The notes under the pieces: model-generated
The model's input: the letters and a program-made list of their open reading frames with translations, nothing else
Databases searched by the model: none
Told to the model about the DNA's origin: nothing
Translations under genes and position numbers: made by a program
Source: Letharia columbiana
Taxonomy: Eukaryota > Ascomycota > Lecanoromycetes > Lecanorales > Parmeliaceae
NCBI RefSeq assembly: GCF_014066305.1
Contig: NW_023501039.1
Span: forward strand, 310,001 to 374,000
Reading direction: 5' to 3'
DNA length: 64,000 bases
Part shown: one piece after another, positions 1-10,299 of the stretch
How the letters are laid out: each line of letters starts with the position of its first letter
Numbering within the stretch: position 1 is the first letter of the stretch

Positions 1-1370
1 ATATTATATATAATAAATTTATAATAATTTTATATATAATTAAGTTTAATAAAAAAGATTATAATACTTTATTTAAATTTCGCTTTAAGATATTAATATT
101 AGCTATTCTACTTATCTTAATTATTAATATTATAAAAATTCGAGATATCGAAATATTATTTATTTAATTTTATATTCTCTATGCGATTCGTAATAGAAAT
201 ATAATATAAATTTTAATAGATATTATTAATAAGAATATTTAATTAATAAGATATAATCTCTATATCTTTCTTATTAAAGTTTTTTAAATTAATTAATATA
301 AGAGATTATTACTTCTTTAACTATTACTCTTTATATCTTAAGTCTTATTTAAATTTCTTATTTTCTTTAATAAGTTTCATAATATTAATACGATATCTAT
401 TACGTAAATCTCGAAGTCTATTATTAATTTCTCGCTTATAAAATAATTAGTTATTATTATTACTTAGCTAGATAATAATTATTAATATCTTTATCTTAGC
501 TTAAGCGATATTATAATTAAATTCTTTATTTTATTATTAAAGTATTTTAATATTATAATTAATAATTCGAAAGCTTTTTATTAATATCTTTAATCTATTA
601 TACTAAGTATTAGAAGTTTCGATAATACTTTTTATAAAATCTTACGAGTTAATAATAAAGATAAAAATTATAATTAACTTTTTTTCGATAATATTTATAA
701 ATTACACTTCGATATAATTTAAATTAAGTTTAATAATATATCTTCTAATAATAGAATACTTTTTCTTATATTATATAAACGATTTAGCTCTACTAATATT
801 TAAAACCTTCTTATCGAAATTCTTAAATTCTTCTAAATAATAATATATCTATAACTTACTTATAATAATTTAACTTTAAATATTATCTAAATTTAAGATT
901 AAGGAGTTTATAATTAATATTAAATTAGTAAGAGTATAAAGAAGATTTAATCTAAGGTTTATTTCTTTTAATATATTAAAATATTTATTTTCTTTAGATT
1001 TTTATTTAATCTAGCTAGATTAATCTTTATATAAATAAAAAACTTTTTTTTAAATAATCTTTCGAGTAGTAAGCTTCTTTAATTATAGCTATTAACTTTT
1101 TAATAATATACTTTCTTTTTAGCTATATATTTAATATAACTAATAAATAAATCGCTATTACTTTAAAAGAAAAATAAATAATATTATATTAAAGATTTAA
1201 TAGTATATATAATAACTCTATATTATAGTATAAAGAGAATACTATCTATATAGAATTATTATAAATATATAAACTTTATAGTAAGATAGAAAGATTAAAA
1301 GATCTTAATACGCTAAGCTTAATTAGACTATAATATAAGTAAGATTAATAAAGTTATTAAAATCGTAATA
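1..1370 (-). mobile_element. Family B Ty3/gypsy relic: 5' LTR plus gag region, RIP-mutated
   Basis: Reverse-oriented fragment of the same element that is complete at 39658-46224. Positions 1187-1370 match the family B LTR (reverse complement, ending in CGTAATA), and 1-1186 match the reverse complement of the gag part of the complete copy (for example 666-770 against about 40264-40370). The element runs off the left edge of the window. There are no open frames; CA and TG are nearly absent, as expected after RIP. The LTR here is uninterrupted and serves as the empty site for the S5/E' insertion near 18.4 kb. Confidence 0.8.
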
Positions 1371-1758
1371 TAGATATATTTTATAAGTATCTCTTATCGT
1401 AACTTTAAAAGAGGCTATTCGTTTCTTAAATTTGAAGAAGAATTATCGCTACTTATAGTGTCGATGTTATTAATTTCGAATTCTTCGTTTATTTTTATCG
1501 CGTAGAGTTATATTTCCTCGAAGGCTTTTTTAATAGTCTCGATCTAAGTAGTTATTATATAAATACTTCGATAGTAATCTTTCTTATCGTAATTATAGTA
1601 TATAGATTCTTTTAACTTTAAATTAATCTTAATATTTAAAGGCGTAGTAGTCGTAATCTTAGTAATAGATATAAGATATATATTAATTATAATTCGTATT
1701 ATAGTTAACTTAATAATAGTCTTTATAGATTCTATATCTTTATATCTAATACGATATA
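1371..1758. other. AT-rich RIP-mutated spacer, unassigned
   Basis: AT-rich DNA between a family B LTR and a family A solo LTR. A few GC-containing patches survive around 1440-1530. It may belong to the family A interior continued from 1923-3442, split by the solo LTR. I see no gene. Confidence 0.4.
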
Positions 1759-1922
1759 TATTAGAATCGATATAGATGTAATATTAATATAGATATATTA
1801 AATAAGATAACTAAGGTATCGAACTATATAGGTGAAAAGGAGGTATAATATGATAGGGGATGCCTCCGCCAAGGCCCGCTAGCCATAGGGCTAAGAAGTG
1901 TATTAAGGATACGCTCGTAACA
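1759..1922 (-). mobile_element. Solo LTR of family A, lightly RIP-mutated, with 5-bp target duplication
   Basis: 164 bp. Read on the minus strand it starts TGTTACGAGCG and ends near TTCTAATA, like the LTRs at 46575 and 47794. It is flanked by ATATA on both sides (1754-1758 and 1923-1927), which fits a 5-bp target-site duplication, though the flanks are low-complexity. It keeps GC-rich stretches such as 1858-1922, whereas the DNA around it is fully RIP-mutated. It therefore inserted, or lost its interior by LTR recombination, after most of the surrounding mutation. Confidence 0.75.
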
Positions 1923-3606
1923 ATATAAGTTATTTAGTTTTTAAAGATATTCCTTTATAATCTTTAAGATAATAAAATCCTTTATAATATTCTATAACTC
2001 TCTTAAGTTAAATCTTAATTTCTTTAAAAGATAATTCTCTAGTAGAAGAATTTTCTTAATATTAAGAACGATAGCTAGTCGAATAAAGTCTAAATAGAAG
2101 TTAATAAAGAATTAAGTCTTTTATTATAGAGTATTTATCTTACGCTATATATTATTATATCGATTTAAATTCTTATAAATATTAATTAATTTATTTATAA
2201 TTTTATTAATAGATTAATATAGATTAATAAAATTTCGAAGTCTTCTATATATAATATATTATATAGCTTTATTATTAAGTTATAAGATTATATAAGCTAT
2301 TTTAAAGTCTTTAATAAGATAATAATCGCTATTAATTTTAAATTTCTATTTTATTTTAAAGAACTAGTCGTTTTAAATAAAGTTATTATTATTAATAAAT
2401 AGAGGTAAATCTAAGATTTTAATTAATTTCTCTTTTAAACGTCTAGGCGTACGTTTCTCCTCGATTAAGAATAATTATAAATCTTTTATCGATTATATAT
2501 TAAGACTATTAACTTTTCGTTATAGAAAAGTTATATTCTTCTAAAAGTCTTAAACTAATTAATTTACCTTCTTAGTTATTTTATAGATTTAAAATAAATC
2601 GTTTATAGTTAGATTCTTTCTTATTATAACGACGTAATATCGAGTAGTAATCTTTTAGAAATTATCTCGCTTCTAATAAATCTTATTTAGTATAATTATA
2701 AATTCGTCGAGTTAATATTTAGTTTAATATTATAGTTATAGACTATTAGCGATATTCTAAGATATATCTATCGAGTTTATCTCGTTAGAAATATTATCTA
2801 ATAAAATTAATATTTATTAAAATTTAATTTACTCTAATAAAGTCTTAATTTAATTTATTTTTTTAATATTAAATTTTATTATAAGAAAGAAGAAAGAAGA
2901 GTTTAAAAAGAAGTTTAAATATTTTAAAAGAATAGATATTAGAAATATTAGATTAATTAAAGACTAATAAAATCTCTTTAAGATATTTCGAAATTATTCG
3001 ATATTAAGAATAAAAAATTTTATTATAAAATTCGAGATAAGATTATTTCTTTACGAAGATTTAATATATTTATTTTTTAATTATTTAAGATATTAAGAAG
3101 ATTATAAATATTTTAAATAATACTCTTTCGAGTATATTTACTTCGTCTAGAGAAGTCTTTTATCTTATAGAGAAGTTATATATAAGAAAGCTTATAAATA
3201 ATATTTTAATAATATTAGCTATTTCTTTCAATTCGCTAATTATATAAATAATTTAATATCTTATTTATCTCTTAATTACTATTTATCGAGTTCGATTCGC
3301 TTTAAAATCGAATTATCTATTTAATAGATTTATCTAGAAATATAATAGTTTAACTTAATTTCTTATTAAAGCCTCTATTAACGCGTTTCTTTAAATTCGT
3401 TCGCTAATATAAATAAAATAAGTAAGTTAATTTTAGTTATAATATTAGAATTAATATAGATATAATATTAATATAAATATATTAAATAAGATAACTAAGA
3501 TATCGAATTATATAAGTAAAAAGAAGATATAATATAATAGAAGATATCTTCGCTAAGACTCGCTAGCTATAGAGCTAAGAAATATATTAAAAATACGCTC
3601 GTAATA
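1923..3606 (-). mobile_element. Family A LTR retrotransposon remnant: 5' LTR and gag-like interior
   Basis: Positions 3443-3606 are a 164-bp family A LTR on the minus strand, strongly RIP-mutated. The adjoining interior (leftward from 3442) matches the sequence following the 5' LTR of the miniature element at 46748 onward, sharing the stretch around 3290-3430. Further left, the degenerate translation looks like a retrotransposon gag region but is full of stops. No second LTR with matching target duplication was found, so the element is truncated. It is a candidate for the larger relative of the 1.4 kb element at 46.6 kb. Confidence 0.6.
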
Positions 3607-4384
3607 ATCTTTATTAATATAATTATTATAATTATTAATTAAATTTTTATATAAAATATTATTAACTCTTTTAATCTAATTTAATATATTGAAATCTTCT
3701 TTAAAATTAAATTAAATTTATTTAAACTTATTTTTTTATTATTTTATATAAAGAATTATTATTAAAATATAAAATTTTATTAATAAATTTTATTTTTAAA
3801 TATTATAATATCTTTTAATTATTAAAAAAAATTATTTATATATAATAGTCTTCATGAGAGAATAAAGAATATTATAAACTATTTAAATAATTATAATATA
3901 TTTAAATTTAAATTTTTATTACTATTTTAAAATTAAAAGATTTATTAAATTATTAAAAAAAGTTTTATAAAGATTAGAAGTAAGATTATAATAATAATAA
4001 TAATTAGAAAACTTATTATTTCTTTTATATTATTAAAACTAATTATATTTATTCTTATTATCTAAATTCTTAATTTTAAATTTTATTATTTAATTAAATA
4101 TATTTTTATTTAATTTATTTATTTATTTAACTTTATATAATTAATTATTTATATTAATATCTTAATAATTTTAAAATATTCTTTTAAGCATTTTTTAATA
4201 GATCTTTATTTATAATTACTTTTTAATATTAATCTTTTAATTTAATTTTTTTAATTTTATATTTTTATAATTTAAATATAAAAGTATTAAAATAGTATAA
4301 AAACCATATCAGAACGATATTAGAATTTTTATAGTTTTTTTTTTACGGTGTTAGAGTAAGATATTCGTTAATAGAATTAAATAA
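3607..4384. other. AT-rich RIP-mutated stretch up to island boundary
   Basis: About 780 bp of extreme AT-rich sequence with no recognisable element or gene. Normal composition begins abruptly near 4385. Confidence 0.5.
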
Positions 4385-4796
4385 TGCTAATTACTTTACA
4401 TCGTACTGGTACTAAGCTAGCACGGTGTGCGCCTTTGCAGGCACGCCCGTAAGGTACTTCGTTCATCCTTTGAGACATGCCGCTGCTACTAATAAAACCC
4501 CTAAAACGCGGGGCTAGGGGCAGTCTACGGAGTTGTGGCTGCAGATTACCTGCTTTCGAATCTCCTGAAGACTCGGTTTCCGTTCTCAAGTGTTTGTCGT
4601 GTTGATGTCTTGCAAATTATCACATTGCGAACTTCCTTTAAATCATGATGTTTTGGTTACGGTTTCTGCCGTTATTATCTATCACTTCTGACATGACCGT
4701 CTCTCGCCGCCAAGGCCTTCGAAAAGCGTCGAACAGCTGGCCAGTTCCATGATTTTCTTCTAACGGCCTCGTCGCTCGTCGTCACAGATTCAACAA
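4385..4796. other. Left edge of gene island 1, no gene recognised
   Basis: Normal base composition returns here. A 70-codon minus-strand frame (4377-4589) spans the composition boundary and has no recognisable motif, so I do not call it. Part of the stretch just before 4797 may be decayed coding sequence of the WD40 relic in a different frame. Confidence 0.4.
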
Positions 4797-5687
4797 ATGG
4801 TTCCCCGATTTCGGCGGAAGGATCCATGCCGTATCCGGTGGAGCCTGCCAAGTCAGTTTGCAAGCATATCAGTGTGGCACCTAGCTTCTGGAAGACTACT
4901 TGGAACAATAGATCATTCCGCACCCGTGTACGGATTAGCATTCTCGCCCAACGATGAGATTCTCGTTTCTGGCGACCGGATCGGGGCGACGAATTTCCGG
5001 GTTTCAAGTACATGGGACCTACAGCTTACTCTCAGTCTTGGCAAGCCAATAACATCGATAGCGTTTTCGCAGAACGGCAGGCGCCATGCGTGTTTGATGG
5101 GATATCTAGCTGACGAAATCCGATTTTGGGACGCAGAACACTACATTCAATTTCGGAGGGCTCAACCCAACCTCAATAGTAGTTCTTTCATATGGAACAT
5201 ATCTATGGCGTTTTCGACAGACGAGTCGTACATTGATACGGATCTAGGACGGATTTGGCTCGAACATTCTCCCAATGGTCTCCCAAATGAAACGAATGTG
5301 CCTGTGAAAAGGTGGAAGGTCCACCACGACTGGCTTTTTCATGATGGACAGAAATTACTCTGGCTACCCCCTGATTTTCGACCAATAAATCCATCATGCA
5401 CAGCTTTACGCGAAGACCTTTTTGTGATTGGCCATCAATCTGGCAAGTTGTCGTTCTTCGAGGGCATTACTCAGGCCCCAGCGCCAGACCAAGCATACGA
5501 AGCCACTGCCTCTGAGCGTAGGAGCGGGGCCGGAAAAAGAGTTGGGAGGAACTGTAGCATTAGTTCAAGGGCAACGAATTTAATGCAATGCATTGCCTCC
5601 CCGCTCTTGTCGAGACATTGCAAGCGGTCTGGTGAGGCTGCTTCAACACCTTGTACAGACCTTGAAAACGATTCGGATGGAGAGTAG
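4797..5687 (+). pseudogene. C-terminal WD40-type fragment of a STAND/NACHT-WD gene
   Basis: The 296-codon frame contains a recognisable WD40-like stretch: ISVWHLASGRLLG (about residues 24-36), then VYGLAFSPNDEILVSG (44-59), then IRFWDAEHYIQ (about 108-118). It continues with a segment, about residues 135-225, resembling the C-terminal end of fungal NACHT-WD40 proteins (TDLGRIWLE, LLWLPPDFRP, FVIGHQSGKLSFFEG). No ATPase domain precedes it. The first 25 residues do not look like a true N terminus, and the last 70 are low-quality tail. The ATG at 4797 is therefore just the first in frame, and I read this as a truncated remnant. It converges on the NLR gene that ends at 5860. Confidence 0.65.
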
Positions 5688-5859
5688 TGTATATACACAA
5701 ATGCCTCCCAGACAGAGGATTCCGACAAGCAAAGCAAGCAATCTCCGCACCTCACCCCCAAGAAAATCCTGCCCCACGCTGAACTCCACCCCCTCCTCCA
5801 GCACCAACCTCATCGACCATAAGAAAGCGGACACGTCCAACATTTCCACACAATTGCAC

Positions 5860-8800
5860 CTAGCTGAGGCTTTTCTTCACCCTCGTATGAGCTATAGTCG
5901 CAGGGGTTTCTCCCCATCGTAGAGAGGGTTCCACCTCAAGATTCGGTGCCTGTAGTGTCTCCTTTTTCATCCTCTCTACGGTAGTCTTCGTCTTTCCATG
6001 GTCTACCAGGGCAAGAGACCTTGAACTCCGGCCTTTCCTAACTGGAGAATATCGACTTTGCCTTTCCAGCAGGAAATTTGAAATTCTGTGATCGGCAAAC
6101 GCAGCTTTGACAAGCGTTTCAGTAATCCGGATCGCTGAACCTCTATGATCTATCAAAATTGTCATCATTGATAGACTCGTCTGTGCCGCATAAAAAAGAA
6201 TTCGTTCTGTGATCTTGACTTCGTTTCTCCTGTCTATCAGAAGCAGTCGCATCACGCCTTCATCCAAGTTCCTTACCGCAGAGATAAGAACTTGTTCTGT
6301 GATCTTGATATCGTTTCCTCTGTCTGTCAGAAGCAGTCGCATCACGCCTTCATTCGGGTTCGATGCCGCAGAGACAAGAACTCGTTCTGTGATTTTGATA
6401 TGGTTTCCTCTGTCAGTTAGAAATAGTCGCATCACGCCTTCATCCAAGTTCGTTGCCGCACAGATAAGAACTTGTTCTGTGATCTTGATATCGTTTCCTC
6501 TGTCTGTCAGAAGCAGTCGCATCACGCCTTTATCCAAGTTCGATGCCGCAGAGATAAGAATTTGTTCTGTGATCTTGACTTCCTTTCTCCTGTCTCTCAG
6601 AAGCAGTCGCATCGTCCATTCATTCCGGATTCTTGCCGCAGAGATAAGAACTCGTTCTGTGATTTTGATATGGTTTCCTCTGTCAGTTAGAAATAGTCGT
6701 AAAACACTCTCATCGCAGTTTTCCGCCGCAGCCACCATCAAAGCTTCTGTGATTTTGATATCTGAGGCCCCAATGTCTGACAGCATATCCGTCCACTGAA
6801 TGCGTGAAGACCACCTTGCCACTGCATTCATCATGTTGCTTGATGCAGAAATCTTCCCTCCATGGACACGCAAAATGCACTGGAATGATTTTGGGGCCTT
6901 CACGAACATTTGGCCAATTTGACCTTCTTCGAACTTCGCCGCTCCGAAATCACCAGAAAGAATCAGCTCCGTAAGCCAGGGAATGTCCGCATAGACAGCG
7001 AGCCCAGTTAGCACGTTGGGATATAGGAGACCAGCGGCCCAGATCTCAAGACCACCGGCCCAGATCTCAAGCAATGACTGCTCGCAATCTAATAGATTCT
7101 GGATCCGCTTCCACTCGGATTTGGCGTCTACCGTCGTCTTAATATGTTTGTGCCACTGGCTGCATGCATAGCGGAGAAAGTGGTAGGGCTTTTCAATTTC
7201 AAAAAAAAGGACCCCCTTCCCATGTCTGCAAATGAGTCCCATTCATGGTAGACATGAATTTTGGGTTTGGGAACGGGTTGACCAAACTCTTCAGCGTTGA
7301 GATACCAAATGCAAGTTCTTGCAAAGTAAAGATCAATTTCACCGTTGAAAGCTTTGGCTCGAATTCCCCGAAAATAATCATACACCGATTGATGATTGAG
7401 GTAGACGAATTCTTGACCAACGAAGGGTGTCTTTTCAACTTTCAAAAGAGTCCCGAGATGTTCACGAATCATCTGACTGTTGATTGATCTTCGATCATCG
7501 TCCCTTTCTGACAATGTCTTGTATTCGCCGAGTTCCGGATCGCACATTATTGCATCGTCAAGTTCTTCAACACTGAGCGGTCGTTCCGAATATGCTACCC
7601 AATACAACAGCTTTTCGCATGTTTTTTGAGGCGTATCGGTGGCGACTATGCGGGAGAAGAGCTTTTCGTATAGCTCATCCAAATCTTTTGGGTTTTCCGC
7701 AAAGATCCTTCGTACCTCACGCATGCTTGGGAATTTGAGGCCAGTGATTTGTTTGATGACAATCGACACCCATAGAAATGTTGTCCCTGCCTGTGCAAGC
7801 AACTCCTTTTCGATTTCTTTCTTGCGCTCATCGTCAAAGGAATGGCTCGGAAGCTTCTCGACTTCTGAATTGATGACAGCCTTCAAGTCTTCTATGCGAG
7901 CTTGTAATTCCAGAGTAGGGAATTTCTGTAACCCTGCATTGATGTCTTGCTCCCCAGGTCGGCTTGTTAGTAGGAACTTGACATGCATTCGCTCCGTTGA
8001 CACCAGGTCCGCGATATTGCGAACAAGCTCGGACCGTTGTTCATTGTCCTTACTACATTCATCGAGAGCATCGATAACGCAATAGATACACCGATCTCCA
8101 AATTTGGATGCAAGCTTCTGGAACAAATCCCAAAGATTTGCAAGGGGCGCGGTAGAGAACTTGGAGTCGTCCTCTATGTATTTAGTCGGTAAACACTGGA
8201 ATAGCTCTTGGCAATCAATAAGCTGGATGATGAGCGCTCGAAGGATGTCGGTGGCTCGCCTGAGCTTTTCTTCCTGTTGAAAACAGAAAAAGTAGATCAC
8301 AGCGCAATTTCTTCCCGGAAACCCGTTTTCTAAATGCTTGAGCGCGATCTTTGCCAATGTCGACTTGCCTTGCCCCGGAGATCCTTCAATCCAAAGCAAG
8401 GAACTTCTTCGCGCATCTCGCCATGATTTGAAACTTTCGCCGGTAAGAAACCAATCTCCTGTGCCTGGACAGGGCTCAATTATTCGTCTGGATCGAACTT
8501 CATCGAGCGGCATATCAGTGAGGCTGATCAACTTTTTCTTTTGGTCACTGAGAAGCTCTGATGGAAAGTGAGAAGATTTCAACTAATAGCTCTTTGAATG
8601 ATTCACGCACCAGTCACGCCAGTAAAACGTGCATGGACTACAGCTGGTGCTTTCTCCACCATCTCCTTGAACCGTGGCTCCACTTGATTTGAATACTTGG
8701 GGTCACTTGGGCCTCGAAATTTGACGAGACCGGAGTGATCAGTCAAGAGTGGGCTGTGCCTATTCCAATCATCTTTACCGTCGATTTTCGTTGCAGATTC

Positions 8801-10299
8801 CTCGGTAACCATCAACATCTTCGGACCAGTCCTCTTCCATTCTCCGGGTTTCGATTTCGATTCCTAAGACCGAGTGATGAGAGAGATACACCAAGTTGCT
8901 TTCCGTTACTTACCTCGGCAGTAGGACTCTTGTCTCGCTCATAGTACGAATCTACGTGGAAATGTCGGTCTCTGCAGAGAGCGTAGAAGTTGCTTCCCAA
9001 TGCTTTGAGTGTCGAAGATGGTTCCGAATCACGGTCAACAACAATTTCCCTTATCAGGTTCTCGCTTCCCGTGAGTTCGGCCATAGCCAGTAATTGGTCG
9101 TGTCGCAGGCCAAGATTTGGCACGCCAAAGAAAATAAGACCATAGCAGGCCTCAAGTATGGCTTTCGCGGTATCTTTGCTTCCCTGATGCGTGGCGATTA
9201 CTAATGCCTGAAAAATTCACATGAGCCAATGTCCTGGAGAAAACAAGCATGGCCAGACCACTTAGCTTACCTCTTTGACCACTAGACCTCCTAGACTATG
9301 ACCGAGAAAAATGATTGGGCGATTCGGTGGCTAGTGTGTGTAAGCGAATCGTGACTTCCGTGATCTGCCATGGGATAATGCCTACAGAGTTTCTGCGAAA
9401 GAACACTACCGACTCCAAGAAACCTCTAGCAATATCATTAATGGACAGCTTCCTCACACCTTTAGCTATCTCGATGGGATATCCGTAGACTAGCACTCGA
9501 ATATTAGGCGACTTCATGGGAAGGTAGTCCCTCAACCAGTTCTCTCCGGGTCTGTCCTGATGTGTGAAAGATGCCCAAGCATGGCCTGCCAGGCCAGGAC
9601 ACACGATTAAACTAAAGCGGTATGAACATGATATAAGATGAAAATGAGTGAAATGGGTGTTGAAGACTCAGCTTACTCAACAGCGTTTTCACCATCTGGC
9701 TTATCATACAGAGTGGTTATGCCCTCGAATTCCTTGTCCGGGGTAACACTTGACAAGTCTGGATTAGAATGGCTAATGCAGTTTGTCTGGATGGGTACCC
9801 ACTCGAGATATATCTGATCATTTTCAATAGGACCAAGCTGCAACTCAAAATCTTTCCCGTCTTCAAAGATTGGTTTGGGAGCTCTTAAAGTAAGAACCGC
9901 ACAGTATCCTTCAAGTTGCGGTTGTAGCGATAGGTCCGAATCTGTCACTGAAACACCGAAGCGTGTTTCCAATGCAGATTTAAGAGCTTTAACTGTCAAA
10001 CCACAAGGCTTTTTGTTGTCGCGTGGCCTTATGAGTAAACGCCAGGTAAGAATTTTGGAAGGAGTCGCTTTTTCCTGGCTTTCGTCAGTCGCTTTTTCCT
10101 GGCTTTCGTCAGTCGCTTTTTCCTGGCTTTCGTCAGTCGCTTTTTCTTGGCTTTCGTCAGTCGCTTTTTCTTGGCTTTCGTCGTGCTGTTTTGGATGAAG
10201 CAGAAAGTTTAGGAAACAAATGCTGATGATGATGACGGCGACGATCAAGGCATATTGGAGGTGCATTGAGAAAGTCGGCATTGTGTGGAGCAGTGACAT
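5860..10299 (-). CDS. NLR/STAND protein: TM anchor, SesB-like hydrolase, NACHT, 30-aa repeats (frameshifted)
   Basis: Proposed exons (minus): 10299-9677, 9611-9386, 9330-9271, 9207-8914, 8818-8611 and 8557-5860. All five introns (65, 55, 63, 95 and 53 bp) are GT-AG and phase-consistent. Protein order: hydrophobic segment at residues 17-34; five DESQEKAT octapeptides (40-79); an uncharacterised linker; an alpha/beta-hydrolase beginning at LIVCPGLAGHAW with nucleophile motif GHSLGG (codons 9303-9286); a NACHT ATPase with Walker A GSPGQGKST (8384-8358), Walker B YCVIDALDEC (about 8084-8055), LLTSRP and HQSVYDYF; then 30-residue ankyrin-like repeats (6762-6118) and a basic tail. By family knowledge, such proteins are fungal NLRs in which a ligand-sensing repeat domain triggers NACHT oligomerisation and an N-terminal effector. 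A frame break at the T8 run (7208-7201, coding strand) ends the literal product at 946 residues, just after NACHT; the continuing frame would make about 1369. It may be a pseudogene, a truncated allele or a consensus error. Exon structure is inferred. Confidence 0.85.
6118..6762 (-). repeat. 90-bp in-frame tandem repeats encoding 30-aa ankyrin-like units
   Basis: The phrase GTTCTGTGAT (plus strand) recurs with exact 90-bp spacing near 6203, 6293, 6383, 6473, 6563 and 6653, with a weaker copy near 6743. Each unit encodes about 30 residues of the form ITEQVLISAASNLDEGVMRL plus LLTDRGNDIK. Two more degenerate units follow toward the C terminus. Units are near-identical except at a few scattered positions. 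On the opposite strand the same repeat gives a spurious 196-codon frame. Confidence 0.9.
7035..7076 (-). repeat. 21-bp tandem duplication inside the NLR gene
   Basis: CGGCCCAGATCTCAAG occurs twice, 21 bp apart (7035 and 7056). In frame it encodes two copies of LEIWA(G/A)G ahead of the 30-aa repeat block. It keeps the reading frame. Confidence 0.85.
7201..7216 (-). other. Frameshift site in the NLR gene at homopolymer runs
   Basis: Plus strand shows A8 (7201-7208) followed shortly by C5 (7212-7216). Upstream the NACHT frame is maintained to MGRGS; downstream the family-like sequence (FFEIEKPYHFLRYACSQW) is in the next frame. The shift is explained if the T8 run on the coding strand is one base short. 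No GT-AG intron fits the site. Confidence 0.8.
10063..10182 (-). repeat. 24-bp tandem repeat, five copies, encoding DESQEKAT
   Basis: Five perfect or near-perfect 24-bp units (plus strand unit reads CGTCAGTCGCTTTTTCCTGG plus CTTT) within exon 1 of the NLR gene. They encode a charged octapeptide array immediately after the predicted membrane segment. The last two units (plus-strand order) differ by C to T only. Confidence 0.9.

Noticed and set aside
4377..4589. 70-codon minus-strand frame at the island boundary
   Set aside because: It crosses into RIP-mutated DNA and has no motif or gene context.
6118..6762. CRISPR-like regular repeat
   Set aside because: The 90-bp units are contiguous coding repeats without spacers, in a eukaryotic gene.
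6209..6799. 196-codon plus-strand frame with regular repeats
   Set aside because: It is the antisense shadow of the NLR 30-residue repeats; the 90-bp period keeps the opposite strand open.
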